A stretch of DNA of 64,000 nucleotides from Zea mays (GCF_902167145.1 NC_050105.1:121599898-121663897); one strand, 5' to 3'. Shown: positions 1 to 12,837, counted from the stretch's first letter. Translations and numbers: made by a program. Notes: generated by a model not told the origin, from the sequence alone.

Positions 1-1620
1 CTATACTAAATATTTGTTGGTATACTTGCTTGTTTGTATGTTTGTTTATTCATGTTGCATAGTTATCGGAGCGTTCGTGCCGTCTCGTGGAGGCCAGACC
101 TGCAAGTCTACGCCATGCAGTGGAGCTAGAAGCCAGTTCCGCGACCTCCCCTTCCCCCTTCGCCGAATAAGCACGACAAGCTCACTGGATCCCTTTGATG
201 CATAAATTACCTATGATTTTTCAACCACAACCCTCAGCCTGTTATTTTATGCATGATATGATTTTGAGACAAGTTATTATGGCCACCCAAGCCACTTGCT
301 GCAATCAATCCTTAATATATTTGTTACAAATGATTTGGGAAAAGCTGTGAGTTTTTCAAAAGAAAATGCTTTTCAAAATGTGTATGATGAAGGGTTTTCA
401 CCCTTATCACCTTTGAGTAGGGATGATCAGGGAGTCCCTGGTTTAGGGGAGGGCCTAAGGTGAAGGCTCAGCTGGTTTAGGCGTGAGCAGAAGGATTGTC
501 CCCTCATATAAGGATCGGTTTGTCATCTTTCACTACCTGTACTCATGATAATTACAACCACTCGAGACTGTGTGGGCAGTCACTCAATCTGAACTCGTAC
601 GGTCCAACCCCAGGGTTATGAAGGCTGGGGAGCACCGGGAGGATAAGGAGGGGGAATGTTTTGTCCGGTTTGGACATGGTGGTGGCCTGACTCCTTCCGG
701 TATAACCGTTAAGGTTAGGACATGCGGGGAAAGAAAGAGATTCGGATTCGGATCTCATTGATCATGAGATCGCAGAGCCGGACTAGTGGGTAAAGTGTAC
801 CCCTCTGCGCAGAGTTCAAACCTATTCGAATAGTCTGTGTCCACAGGAATGGACGAGTCTGGTGTGGTATGGCAATTAGTGTTTTGTTTTAAAAAAAGAG
901 GTGCGTTTGAGAAAAGTGGTTTTTAAAAGGTCCGGCGGTTGAGCCATGAGCTATTGTGGACGGGAAGTCCAGTAGCTGTTTTTGAAAATGAAAACCAGTG
1001 GGAAACTGCTGAGATACCTGGATGGTTTAGTCCAGGGGATTTTGTTCTAATATTGAAAAACTTCCTGCTCCTTTTGGAGAGGATGCGCTTTGCAAAAATA
1101 CAAATTGTTTTTCAAAACAACCCTGCATAAAATATTGCTGTTTCTACAAAATATACTGAGCTCCACATATTCCATGCATTATATCTGATTTCCCCATTCC
1201 GCGGGTGAAGGTGGGCTGCTTAGTACGTTTGTACTCACCCTTGCTTATTTGTTGTTTTTCAGAAAAAGGAGATCGGGTAAGAGTTATGACTATTCCCAAC
1301 CTTGCCTGTGGCTGTTGGACCGCTGATTTGCTTCGCTGCGTATATCGGGCTGCTTCAGCCCCACTCTGATGATATGTCCCGAGTTGTGGACCAACTCTTA
1401 AAGTTGTTCGCCACCTTTATAGGTTTGTCTCGTTTAAGCAGATCTAGAATCATCTGATGTATAAATGTGTTTACTAGCCTCCTGGGACTAGTAATTGTAT
1501 CACATTTGAGTCCCAGAGGATCGGGACGCTTTACTAGTTGAGCATTGCAGTAAATATAAGCTATTTCTACACCATGCCTTGAACTAATACCTAGGTATCT
1601 GACATTAAATATACACTGAT
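1..1620 (+). mobile_element. Fragment of a gypsy-type (Tekay-like) LTR
   Basis: No protein of more than 90 codons makes sense here. Two blocks resemble modules of the gypsy LTRs elsewhere in the window. One is the stretch around 790-860 (GGGTAAAGTGTACCCCTCTG followed by a region naming a clock-like repeat), which matches in layout 60093-60150. The other is the stretch around 1205-1275 (a 'TGTACTCACCCTTGCT' block followed by a pyrimidine tract and CAG), which matches in layout 60425-60475. The element runs off the left edge, so its start is unseen, and its end near 1620 is a guess from where the resemblance stops. A diverged LTR of a Tekay/Del-clade element is my inference. Confidence 0.4.
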
Positions 1621-2466
1621 CCATCTAAGTTATCACTTAGTTAACAAGACCAAACGACCTTTGCGCATGAATTTTGGCCATGCATATACTACTCTCACCA
1701 TATGCATTTATGTGTATTGGCCTCCCTTATCTTATGAATCGAAATCGAGTCTACTAGCCAAATAATCTCACAAAGTGATGTCAATTTATCCTTCGAAATA
1801 TTTCCAAAAAGAATTTAGATCCGAAATGTTTGTATAACAATCTAGAGGGTCTGCTAAGGTCCTATTTATTTAACCTCTAGATTATATAATCCAGATTAAA
1901 TAAGTTAAGAGACAAATAAACAACATATATTATTATGTAGATTATATAATCTAGGTATCTAGATTATGATAATCCATAAGCTGGATTATATAACATCGGG
2001 ACTACCAACGATACTGAGTTGGGGATCCCCCTCGCTCGCTTGACCTCTCAAAACAAAAGGTGCTAGCATGTTTTTCCGCAATCGTGTTTGTTTGGTTTTT
2101 TTATTACAAAAGTAGCAATAAAAATGATTATGCCATTATATTTTAGTGGTGCACGGTAACAATGTTGCATGACGCGTTGTCCCAGTTCCTGTCTGTTTAG
2201 GCCTTGTTTGGTTAATCCCGTTACCCATAGATTGGATGAGATTAGAAAAAATTAAGAAAAAATTTGACTTGTTTAGGGCTTACGTTGCGGGAACCTGCAC
2301 ACACAGCTTGTGTACTGTGTTGTGAAAGACAACATGAATGGGTGAAAATCCCAACAAAGAATTGTTGTGCACGGTACTCCGTTCCCATTTCTAGGCACTG
2401 GTTCTCCCAAACTGAAGGAAGGAAAAACTGCAACGTTTTCACTTTTCTACTAGTCTTAAGTGGTAA
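1621..2466. other. Intergenic, AT-rich inverted repeats
   Basis: No gene seen. Between about 1850 and 2000 several AT-rich copies of CTAGATTATATAATC occur in both orientations (near 1876, 1937, 1960 and 1985), as in a decayed MITE. At 2201 a GGCCTTGTTTGGTTAATCCC start resembles the left end of a Tourist-like element, but I find no matching right end. Confidence 0.4.
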
Positions 2467-2752
2467 GAGCAACTTCAAGAGACTCTTTATTTTTAACTCT
2501 CTATTTGACTCTTTATTTGTCTTTCCATAAAGATTAAACTCTATATATAACATCTCATTCCAACAGACTCTCTAACATAGAATTTAGCTTGGCTAGTGAG
2601 AGTTGCTAGCAAAATTTAGCTAATGAGTGAGTTAATTTAGAGAGGCGGATAGTTTGTCAAGTTAAATGACTAGTCTGTTGGAGAGTTATTTTGCTATTAA
2701 GTAGCTAAAATTTAACTTGACAATCTATTTAGCTAGTCTCTTGAAGATGCTC
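2467..2752. mobile_element. Tourist-like MITE (PIF/Harbinger type), 286 bp
   Basis: The left end reads GAGCAACTTCAAGAGACTC and the right end GTCTCTTGAAGATGCTC, an imperfect terminal inverted repeat of about 17 bp. It is flanked on both sides by the trinucleotide TAA (2464-2466 and 2753-2755), the target duplication usual for PIF/Harbinger-derived MITEs. The interior is AT-rich and non-coding. It lies about 140 bp downstream of the glucanase stop codon. Confidence 0.7.
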
Positions 2753-2889
2753 TAATAAGTGCACCAGTGAATCCTGAGCGCTTGTTCAGCTGGTAGTCTG
2801 GTACTGCGTGCCCCCACAGTGAGGCAGTGGCAGTGAAGCTAAACGATCATCATCGCGTGGCCAGTGGCCAGTGATCGATCAGGCTGCAG

Positions 2890-4858
2890 CTAGGTCCTGT
2901 ACGTGCCCGCGAGGTAGGCGAGGCAGCCGACGAGGGGCGCGTTGGTGTACGTCGTCGGCTCCGACCGCGCGTAGTCGGCGCGATCGTCCGGGAACTCGTC
3001 GTGCTCGTCGGGCCCGCCGACGACGGCGCCCGTGTGCACGTTCGGGTTGGCGCCGCTGGAATAGAAGTAGCTCTGGAAGCCCTCCTGGCACCCGATGTGC
3101 GCCGGGTGGCTGGCCACCGACGGCAGCGACGACGCCCGGTGGTGGATCCTCTGCGGCCACCGCGCGCCGAAGTTCACCATGTAGGACATGCCCTGGGGGT
3201 TGGCGCCCAAGATGTAGTCCACCTGGAATGGCATTATATTATCCCGCCATGTAGATAGATTCGCCCGTCTAAAATCGCGTTGCATTGCCGTGGCCGTGAT
3301 CTACTCTACCTGCTGCTTGGCGAGAGCCCTGAGGGAGGTGGCGGTGACGGGGAGGCTCTGGCAGGAGAAGGTGTGCTTGGTGGCGGCCATGTACTTGGCG
3401 TAGGTGGTGAGCAGGAAGCTGGCCGAGGTGACGTACTGCAGGTTGGCGTACCCCGACTTGTGCATCAGGCCGCCCGGCGTGTACTGCGTCGTGGAGGAAG
3501 GGGAGTCGCGCAGGATCCTGCAGAAGAAGTCCTCGGCCTGCTGCCTGAACGGCTCCAGCCTCGTGTCGCCGTTCACCAGAGCTCTCTGCGTGCGTGCATG
3601 CAGAGGGTTGACATGAGTACGAACGCAGCGGCCGGGCAATATGGTTCCTAGCTGTGCTAGCTTGAGTGTGATTTAATATGCGCGTGCCATGTATGATACC
3701 CGTGACAGCAGCACGCGCGCTCCGGCGAGCTTGTTGTCCCAGCTGAACATGTCGACGCCGTCGTTGTCCCCCAAGGAGTAGAGGTAGGCGAGGTACGAGG
3801 AGCTGTTGGTGGCCCAGAGCAGCCACGCCGACCCCCACAGGAGCTCGTCCTGCAAGGGAGAAAGAACGAACCAACGGCGCTTGAATCAGTTGATCAATCG
3901 ATCAATCAATGACCACTCTGATCCCGGAGGTCATTGATCTGGGGACCTTGTAGCCGGAGTACGACTGGTAGTACGCGCCGACGTCGCCGCCAACGAAGTC
4001 GCTGTACTTCCCCTGGTGCTGCACGGCGAGCTCCATCACGCCCCGCGCCGCGGCGAGCAGCCTCCGGGAGTAGGCCCGGTCGGCGGCCCTGAACACCATG
4101 CTGGCGGCGGCGAGCGCGGCCGCCGTCTCGGCGGCGACGTCGGAGCCGGGCGCCGACGCGGACACCCAGTACACGGCCCTCGGCGTGTCCATGTCCTCGG
4201 GCCGCTCCCAGCAGCGGTGGTCTGCGCCGGGGTCGCCCACGCCCACGTACAGCCTGCCCGGGGTCTGCGTGGCGGCCTTGAGCAGGTAGTCCGCGCCCCA
4301 CCGTACGGCGTCGCGCGCGTCGCGCACGCGCGCCTTCATCCGCCCGCCGTGCTCCAGCACGCTCCACGACAGCATCGTCGTCGTGAAGGCCATCGGGAAG
4401 CCGAACTTGGCGTTGTCGCCGCCGTCGTAGTACCCGCCGGTGAGGTCGACCTGCCGCGCGCGCACGTCAACAGACAGATAGAGAGACTAAGAAGGTCCAG
4501 GTCCAGTCCAAGCCCCAGGTCAGGTCAGGTCAGCCGTCAGCCGTCAGCGCGCTGACCCATGTTTTCGAACAAGACACAGCAGGAAGGAAGTACGTACGTT
4601 TGCGGCGGAGCCGTCGGAGAGGCCGGAGTTGGACCTCCACGTGACAGCCTGGTCCGGCGGCAGCTGGCCTGACCTCTGTCCCTGGAAGAAGAGTATCGCC
4701 TTGGCGAGCGCGTCCGCGTAATCAGGGTGTCCGCCGGCAGCGACATGGCTGGAGCGGGAAAGAAGGAGCGAGACGGCGACGGCGGCGAGAAGCACTAGAG
4801 CCTGCGATGATGGTGGTGCTGGCCTCGTCATCGGTCCCGCTGCCGATGTAGAGCTCAT
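2890..4858 (-). CDS. Endo-1,4-beta-glucanase, glycoside hydrolase family 9
   Basis: Five exons on the minus strand join in frame: 4858-4598, 4450-3947, 3849-3700, 3585-3310 and 3222-2890. All four introns are short (87-147 bp) and GT-AG. The predicted protein has 507 residues. Residues about 20-36 are a hydrophobic signal peptide after a short N-terminus, so the enzyme is likely secreted to the cell wall, where GH9 enzymes cut beta-1,4-glucan. The catalytic aspartates lie in the YYDGGDN motif (D96, D99), directly at the exon 1/2 junction. The first C-terminal GH9 signature ends in IHHR (about 423-426). The second reads [19 protein letters not shown], with the general acid E485. The protein ends soon after, with no carbohydrate-binding module, so it is of the plain secreted class. 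I chose the ATG at 4858; the frame is open further upstream only from a GTG. No lesion is visible. Confidence 0.93.
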
Positions 4859-4906
4859 CGTCCTCCTCACCGCGTCTACAGTGCACTGAGACGCCGACGC
4901 GCGGGG

Positions 4907-4913
4907 TTTTATA
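4907..4913 (-). promoter_or_regulatory. TATA box of the GH9 gene
   Basis: TATAAAA on the minus strand, about 50 bp upstream of the chosen ATG at 4858. The distance suits a short 5' leader. This is the only good TATA motif close to the start. Confidence 0.6.
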
Positions 4914-5460
4914 CGGCGAGCGGCGTAAACTGCATGTGGGCGCTTTGTTTATGTTATTGTTATCTCATCTCTCGCGATCGATCTTGCTCCGAGAAGCGCG
5001 CAAGTCAGAGCTGCCGATTACTGAACTGGAATAGCAATGTATAGCATGGAATGGATACATGATCCAAGATGGGTCCTAACTCCTAATAACCCACGGTTGA
5101 TGATGAATTCATGATAGTGTGGTGCATTGCTAGCTCTCCATCACCAGTAATCATACTGCATTCACAACAATAAGCTGCGGTTGGGCATTTCGAGGAATTG
5201 TACCGTGAGGCGATCTCGTCCAGCGGGACCTTCCCTCGGTTTGTGTTTCTTGATCGGAATGGTTGCTTGAGTGTGACTTAAAGGTGCAGGGCAGTGGTGT
5301 GGAATCAGACCACGTTGGCTGCAGTTACTGATGATCAGGGGAGGTCCAGCAACCGAACAGATATATTACTATAATTTTTTTCTTATATGAAGTTTCTCCA
5401 TTCTCTAAACAGTTCAAAAACCCGGATGAGGGACAGATGGATGAGGAACAAAACTATTTA
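4914..5460. other. Upstream region of the GH9 gene, no feature seen
   Basis: Presumably promoter sequence for the minus-strand glucanase gene. I see no coding frame and no clear repeat. Confidence 0.4.
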
Positions 5461-5587
5461 GGCCCTGTTCGGTTAGGTCGGATTGTGGCAAGGAACTATT
5501 CCAACTAATCAATAATAGTACAAATAAACTTATGATTCCAACCGAAACGGTGGCAATGAAACCGTTCCGGAGTAAACGAACAGGCCC
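5461..5587. mobile_element. Tourist-like MITE, 127 bp
   Basis: The left end is GGCCCTGTTCG and the right end is CGAACAGGCCC, a near-perfect terminal inverted repeat. It is flanked by direct TTA trinucleotides at 5458-5460 and 5588-5590. The interior is non-coding. Size, ends and target site fit a PIF/Harbinger-derived MITE. Confidence 0.72.
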
Positions 5588-5590
5588 TTA

Positions 5591-8500
5591 GACAGATGAG
5601 TGAAATACTCAGTCTTCTGGTGGTGTGAGCTTCGCTCTGCACCTTGTCCCTTCAGTTACCAAAGCACTACATACGACTAGATGAAGTGAAGACCCTAGAT
5701 ATACAATTTAAACAAGAAAGAGCCTCAAGCACCACAATCAAGAGGCAACATATGTCTTCCAACTTCTGCCTATGCCTATGTCGTCATTGTTGAGAGAGCC
5801 ACCGAGGCTTCAAGTCTCTTCCAACTTCTGCCTCTTCTCAAGGGAACCACAAAGTTTAAGTTTTCGAGCTTCTACCAGCTTCACAAGGCCAATATATGCT
5901 AACTTTCCTGTGCTCAACCACAACTAATTAATCGGGAGCTCATGGGCAACATATGTCTAGGAGCCCAAGCTCCAAGAGTAACAAACTTTTAAACCACAAG
6001 CTATAGCCAGAACCAAGTGCTCTATATCTATAGTTCTTACTCTTTGGCTCTCAAATCCATTCCCTAACCCAAACTCACAAGAGGGAATCGGGAATCAAGG
6101 TGGAGGTTGGTGGCCATGGAGGTGAGAGATTTTATCTTTTGTGTTGGTGGGGGGTGAATGGAGTTGGATTTTTTTAGAAATAAGGGAGAGGATAGTATAA
6201 ATAACCTCGTCTTAGATTTCCAATGGTACAATTAAAATGCAAAAGTTCCACACTCAGATGCATAACTTCTGTGCAAGTCAGAAAGAATAGGAATTCGAAA
6301 AATCTGGCTTTGTTTTTGGCATTGGGGTTTCATTGTTTATGTAAGAGCACGTGATTCCCCTTAAGCTTGTCATTTGTGTTTGTCTTTATACTACGACGCT
6401 TCCTATACTAATTCAAAATATAAAAATAAGTCAAGTAAACCTTAAAATATGCAACCACCGCTTAGAAAATGATTCAAAGGTCTTAACATATTGTTATCCT
6501 CCTTTGAACAACCAATACATTTTTCACTCTTGACAAATTTCATTAGATCATTAATTATAGTGTCATTAATGTGTCAAAACCTACTTAGGGGCATAGATGC
6601 ACTTTTAATCTCCTTTTTGTGAATCATGGCAACATAATTAAGGTTTACAAATGAGCTTAAAGACATTAAGATTTTGAATCACGGATATAGGTGGCTCCAC
6701 CTAGATATGTGCACTTGAATGAATTTCAAGATATGGCATAAAAGGGCATTCTACAAAAACATGTGTGATGATATAAACAGTCATATTAATGACAACTTAT
6801 GCACAAAACTATTGTTGGCTATCAAAATGCAGAACTTCCATGTTTGAAGATGGCTTCCATGCCTAAGCATCGAACTTCCACGCACAAATGCGGAACTTCC
6901 ATATTTTGTGCCACTAAAAGCAACTAAGAAACAACACCCACACAATACAAAGCATAGAACACAACAATTTAACCTACCAAATAGTCATCAATCATCATGT
7001 CCACATCCATTCATAAACCTATATGTTTGAAATGAAGCCTAAATATGTTCTATTATAGTCCATTTATTCCAAATGAGACCCTAGCGAAGTTAATAGATAA
7101 ATAAACTTGTTGATCTTCTTGATCCACTTCTCCACCTTTGGCATCAAGCCACCAAAAAGAGGGAAGAGGAGAGGCACTAGTTGTTCCAATTGGTGTCTCC
7201 TTCATCATCGTCATTGTCGTCGGGCCATCGCAAAAAGTGGATGGTCGAGGGTGGAGATGAGTAAGAGCTGCCCCCAAAAGTCTCTTAATCTTGTGGTCCT
7301 ACTATTGTGTCCTCTAGACTTTCCACCTCCTCTAGCCCCTCGTCATCACTAACAACGCAAAAGGATCTCCAAACGGAGGTGGAAGAACTAGTGTGTGAGC
7401 TGGAGTGGGCTCACACAACGGAGAAGAGGGTGTTGATGGTGCTTCTCTAGAATGAGTACATGGTGCCAGAGCTACAAAAGATGTACCTCAAAAACTCTCC
7501 TAGTCCTTGAAATATGAGATTCTCACCTGATAAGGCTCGTTATTGCAACCTTTCTTAAAAATTAGCCCTCTCTCTCTCTCTCAATAATGAACATTACATA
7601 TGAGGCAAACTATTTGGGAGGTCTTTGGTCGAAGGTCCAAATTGATGAAGGTGCATCAGATGTGAAGTACAATAACAATTAGTTTGGAAAACTAGCCATT
7701 GGAGTGGCACTGATATGTCTGGTATAGTGGAAACGTTTGTCCCAGACATGTCTCGTGCCCCCGAAAAAGTTGAGTGGATTCTAACGGCTAGTTTGAGCCC
7801 TTGGAACTATCTATACCCCCATATTAGCATCTTGAGATGTCTTGCCCCTTCTGAAAGCTAAAGCAACCCCTTAAGAGAAACAAAGACCCTTTACATGGTG
7901 AGGAGATTAGAGAAGTGATAATCTTGTGGTTAGCTACCTCATTAGTGCATAGAAAGAGACTTATACGCATCCACCACCCGCATTAAGTTTGTCATGGTCT
8001 TAGTGATTGGCATCACCTACATGGCTCAATTGCGATTTGGAGTGTGATGGTCACTTAGAGAGTTTGTAGGTGACCTGGTTCAAAAATTTGTATATGGTTG
8101 TGAGTGGTTCACCAGACCGGAGCGACGAAGAACTAGCTCGTAGAGAGCACTTGATCCTTATACAAACTAGGGCGAGCGACACCCTTGTGCGGGGTCTCTA
8201 ACGAGGATGAGTGGGGAGTCGATTCTTCGAAACCTCGAGAAAAATATCAAAGAGTATTCTAACTCTTGCACTACTTTCCACATTTACTTTTGAGCACTTT
8301 AATTTAAGAATTTACATTCTTAGAATTATAGGTTGAAAATTAGGGTGCAAAAAACTTTTGTAGACACTTGGATGAAGTTAATCTTGCAATTAGAAATTAA
8401 CTATTAAAAGAATTTTTGAAGAAGGTCAATTCACTCTCTTGGACATTGCGATCCGTTCATATTTATCAAAGCTAGTAAAGAAAAACCTTGCTTGCCAGAG

Positions 8501-9266
8501 CAACGAGCTAGGGTTGCAAAGTAACCAAACACACTACCTAATCTAGTTTCTTACTCAATGATGAGAGACGAGCATAGAAAACGGTTACCTTAATGTATCT
8601 ATAATACTTGACCAAGTTATATGCCATTGTTTTTTAGATGAAAGGTAATTAAAACTCAACAAATAAATCCTAGGATTGCACATAAAAAAACTAAGATAAA
8701 ATATGTTCAAACATGTTTAACGAGTTACTACATCTTCTTTAGTAAGAAAAAAAATCATCAGCACAAGCTAATTAATTCTAAAATTTTATATTTAAAAACA
8801 AAAGGAGTATTGCTAACAACAGATTTCAGCTGCAAAATTATTGCCAAATAATTGACGATGTCAAAGCATGTTTAAGTCGGTATAAACTAACTGGATATCG
8901 TCAAACATTCTCACAGAACGCGAAGAAAACTAATATCCTGCTGAATGGTGTAGGTATTGCTTAAAGGATAGCTCATCCAAAAGGTTGATACTAAAAGCTT
9001 TGCCTCAATGTACAAAGTAAAGTTCACTATCTAAGGAACTATTTTATAGGACTTCTCATGCCACATGAGCTAAGATGGAGAGGAAAAAGTAAACACGAGA
9101 ATGTTATCCCTACTTCAATCTGTTCTATATTCACAAAACTTTGGAGACAAAGTCACAACCAGAGTTGCAAGACTAAAATATGGCTAGAGCCAGGGGAAGT
9201 AGCATGGGAATCCCCCTCAGTTAGCCCTTGAACAAAAAGCAGAACATCAAGTCAAAAGTTGGGCTA
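5591..9266. other. Intergenic, no gene recognised
   Basis: All frames are short and interrupted. The stretch around 7100-7520 holds short opposing frames without recognisable domains. The stretch around 7600-8300 has the texture of old repeat or retroelement debris, but I cannot name a family. No RNA gene is seen. Confidence 0.4.
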
Positions 9267-10292
9267 TCATAAGATCATGTCACAACTTGTTTGCATCTCA
9301 ATGTGCTCTTGGTCACCAATGGAAAAAGTGTCAGCGTCTAGAAAATAAACCAGAATAACGATACCGACCATGGCAGCAAGCATCAACACAAGGAAGGAAA
9401 CAAACACAAGAACCTCATGTTCTACTTCACCAGGCCAAGGAAGAACAGATAACCCGAGAAGTATCGCTCGGGAAAGTAATATTTTGGTGGCAAAGATGAG
9501 CATATATCCTTCATCGGAGTCCCTTGTTGATCACCAAAGATAGCATCTGATGTCCGACAAACATGACGTAGACAATCAAAACGATGTAGAATGCTCCAAG
9601 AAATGTGCTGCTCAACAATGGATACGTGCATGTAATCTCGCCGTTGTGGATTGCAGAGGCAGAATACCAGTACTTCGAAACCTTTGATCGCTGACCGTCA
9701 TCTAAGGCAACAAGACCACCAACAAAAACAACACAAGCTTCCCAGATCAAACAAGGCGAGCAGAGGATGAATACTGCGCATATGGTCTTCTGGTTCCATT
9801 TCCTATTCTAGGTACCAAGCTCTTGCTTCTGCAAAGCTACGCTGAGGAAAGAGAGCAAGAGGAACAGCCCTGGTTCTGCAAATCCCATATTTGAAATGAT
9901 GTAGAATTTGCACACGTTCTCTTGCCATGCCCGGTCAGAGATCAGCCTCCCCTCCCCGTTCACAAAGGTGAGCCTGAGTACCTCGCCAATACCCCACCAA
10001 AATGCAACGAGCATCAATGTTATTCGAGTCAGCCATGACTCGTTGAAGTAGCTAAGCCACCGGTAGCCTCTTCTTCTGATCCACAGTTGGAAGTACACTA
10101 AGCAGCAGAGGCATATTAGGCCCAAGATGGATACTATGGAGACCAGAGCAATGGTTACTACACCAATGATGTTGGTGAAATATGTGATCACGTGCATCAC
10201 ATAAAGCACCACAAATCCAGATAACCAAGCATCCTCACTTTTATCATCAACGCAAAAGCTGCTCTCACATCCTAGAAACTGAACGGAATACT
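9267..10292 (-). pseudogene. Multi-pass membrane protein gene, 3' part, disrupted
   Basis: Read on the minus strand, a reading frame runs from about 10292, with a candidate 3' splice site ending in TAG just before it. It encodes four or more hydrophobic segments: VMHVITYFTNIIGVV, then a long segment up to FQLWIRRRGYRW, LMLVAFWWGIGEV and GFAEPGLFLLLSFLSV. At 9810-9808 the frame meets TAG, yet the same frame continues sensibly for another 98 residues (RKWNQKT, KYWYSASAIHNGEITCTYPLLSS, VINKGLR). A frameshift near 9511-9505 then leads to a last hydrophobic stretch (9503-9267). The layout resembles an uncharacterised plant-specific seven-helix family; that identity is from memory and uncertain. 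The 5' exons were not found with confidence. A short ATG-initiated frame at 10605-10546 and a GC-rich stretch at 10930-11250 could be the gene start and leader. Two independent lesions favour a pseudogene. Confidence 0.65.
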
Positions 10293-11766
10293 ACGAGAGG
10301 AAACCTGAAAGGGAAAGCGACCAAGGCATTTATCATCAGATGGAACACATACAAAAGCAGGTGCTAACAACACATCTATTTATATTTGCAACAATAGACG
10401 AAAGGTAATACTTGTCAATGGTAAACTTCAAATGGGCAACAATAAAAGGTGGAGCTTCCAATCAGCTACTTCATACTTATCTTTGACATGGGCTGTCTGT
10501 TCACCGAACATTGGACGTGTTCAGCGTCACGAGCCTATTACAAGTTTACAACTCCCTTTTGAATTGTCTAACCAAGATGGAACTCTCTCCCGATCCACCA
10601 ACCATCGCGTTATGATTAGGTGATCATTTCCCATCACCTAATTATATACATAACACCAACACGACACTGAAGAAGAAAAGATGACCGCCAGGAGTCCAAC
10701 AAGCAAAACTATCCAGATTGATGCAAGATCAGCTGACCTATTCAGATAGGTGAATCTACTGTATTATCTATAGGGAAAAGCTACCTAAGGGTCTCGGCCA
10801 CATAGAAGCAAAATTATCGAAAGTTACTGAACTAACAACCAGGTTCTAATATAACGCACAAATTGACGTAGAGCTAACAACAAGCAATTTCAACTAATGA
10901 TGCTAACAAACGGAATCCTAGATCATCGATTTGAAAACGATGCATCCAAATTGCTACGGAAGAGCAAAAGAAGTCGGGAGGTATCTTCGTCAGGGAAAAA
11001 AGTTGGGAAGCAATTTACTGAACGAGTTCGCGAGATTGAGCAGCCAAGAGAAAGCGTCGGTTGAGCCAGGGGCAGAACACTGCACCGGAGCGCTGAGGCA
11101 GGCCAGCGGGATGCCAACGGCGCGCTAGCGAGTCCCACGGCGCCGGCGTGTCGGCTATCAACGATAGGGCGCGTGTCGCGTGGGTGCACTATCTCGTGTG
11201 GCCACTGGGATTGGTTTGTGTTCTTCTCCACTCGTAAGGCTCGATGGAAGTCGAACGGAAAAGGAGACAGACGGAAGGGGGGAGGTGGTTGGTCCAAAGA
11301 GGACAATTGCTCACAGTTCTATTTTATTTTATTTCATTTTATTTTTATTATTGTTGGTTTTTAGAGATATGATTCGGCTGTATTTTATTTTCTTCTTCTT
11401 ATTGTTTTTTAGAGATACGATTCAGTTTCATTCAGAGAAACCCTGATCAGTAAATCTTTAAGTCGTCGTTACACTATTGGGAAGGACCGAGTTTGAGAAC
11501 CCTATTTCCTAATGAATTCATATTTTTAAGGAAAATGAAGTAATTTATCTTGGAAAAATGGAAACACTTAGAAAAATGAGATTCCTAAACTAGCCCATAT
11601 AGAATCTGTGTGCTTACCGTTTATGCTTCAATTTATAGAAAGTGGATTCTAATTTCTAAGAAACTGGTTTTTTTCTAGCTAAAACCGGTTTTTGTTCGAC
11701 AAATTACGTATTGTCCTTAGTTGGTTTGATGAACATTACGATAACTGCCACCGTTCTTACACCTAT
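10293..11766. other. Likely 5' part of the disrupted membrane-protein gene
   Basis: No convincing coding exon. 10930-11250 is GC-rich relative to its surroundings and could be a leader or promoter for the minus-strand gene at 9267-10292. 11310-11440 is T-rich. The copia insertion begins at 11767. Confidence 0.35.
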
Positions 11767-12823
11767 TGAAAGGGAAATGTGCCCTTGGGCCATTTCTAAG
11801 TATTTTGGTGATTGAGTACCAACACAAGTGCTTAAGTGTTAATCTATGCAAAGTGGTGGACAAAGTGCAAATCAAGTCAAAAGGTATGTTTCTAGACTTA
11901 GTACATTGTTTTATGGACTAATGTATTGTGTCTAAGTGCTAGAAACAGGAGAAATCAAACTGGAAAAGAGATGGCTTTGTTCAGACAAAGTCTGCTCAGT
12001 CTGGGTGCACCGGACTGTCCAGTGGTGCACCAGACAGTGTCCGGTGCGCCAGGCTGGCTCTGGCGAACTAGCTGCTCTCGGGACTTCATGGGCGGCGTAC
12101 GGCTAAAATTCACCGGACTGTCCGGTGGTGCACCGGACTGTCCGGTGAGCCAACAGTCGGCCGGGCCAACGGTCGGCAGCAGAATCCACGCGCGACACGT
12201 GGCAAGAGCCAACGGTCGGGAGGGGCACCAGACTGTCTGGTGTGCACCGGACAGTGTCCGGTGCGCCAACGGCTAGGAATCTGCAACGGTCGGCTTCGCC
12301 AAATAAGGAAGGAGATCCGCACCGGACAGTGTCCGGTGGTGCACCGGACTGTCCGGTGTGCCAAGCGACAGAAGGCAAGAATTGCCTTCCTAGATTGCTC
12401 TCAACGGCTCCTAGCTGCCTTGTGTGAGTTGCTCATCCCTCCCTTACTCCGTCCTTCTTTGTGAACATCTTTGTAAGGGCGAGAGACTCCAAGTTGTGGA
12501 GATTCCTCGCAAGCGGGATAAAGTAAAGCAAAGCAAAACACCGTGGTATTCAAGTAGGTCTTTGGACCACTTGAGAGGGGTTGATTGCAACCCTCGTCCG
12601 TTGGGACGCCACAACGTGGAGTAGGCAAGTGTTGGACTTGGCCGAACCACAGGATAAACCACTGTGTCTATCTGTGTTAATCTTCTTGTGGTTATTGTGT
12701 TTTGCTAAGACTCCTCTCTAGCCACTTGGCATTATTTGTGCTAACTCCTAATCTAGTTTTGTGAGTTAAATATCAAGTTTTTACAGGATCACCTATTCAC
12801 CCCCCCCTCTAGGTGCTCTCAAT
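11767..12823 (+). repeat. 5' LTR of copia element 1 (1057 bp, promoter deleted)
   Basis: Matches the 3' LTR, but lacks about 202 bp corresponding to 19867-20068 of that LTR, including its TATA box. The deletion joins at 12419-12422 through a shared CTTG. It also carries two extra copies of the GGACTGTCC-type palindromic unit (about 12225-12265 and 12335-12360), giving a net 157 bp less than the 3' LTR. Confidence 0.93.
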
Positions 12824-12825
12824 TG

Positions 12826-12837
12826 GTATCGGAGCCG
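12826..12837 (+). other. Primer binding site of copia element 1
   Basis: TGGTATCGGAGC starts two bases after the LTR end. It matches the complement of the initiator methionine tRNA 3' end, with one substitution from the usual TGGTATCAGAGC. Confidence 0.85.

Noticed and set aside
2871..4555. Several long plus- and minus-strand frames across the GH9 gene
   Set aside because: Shadows of GC-rich exons. Only the joined minus-strand exons give GH9 motifs.
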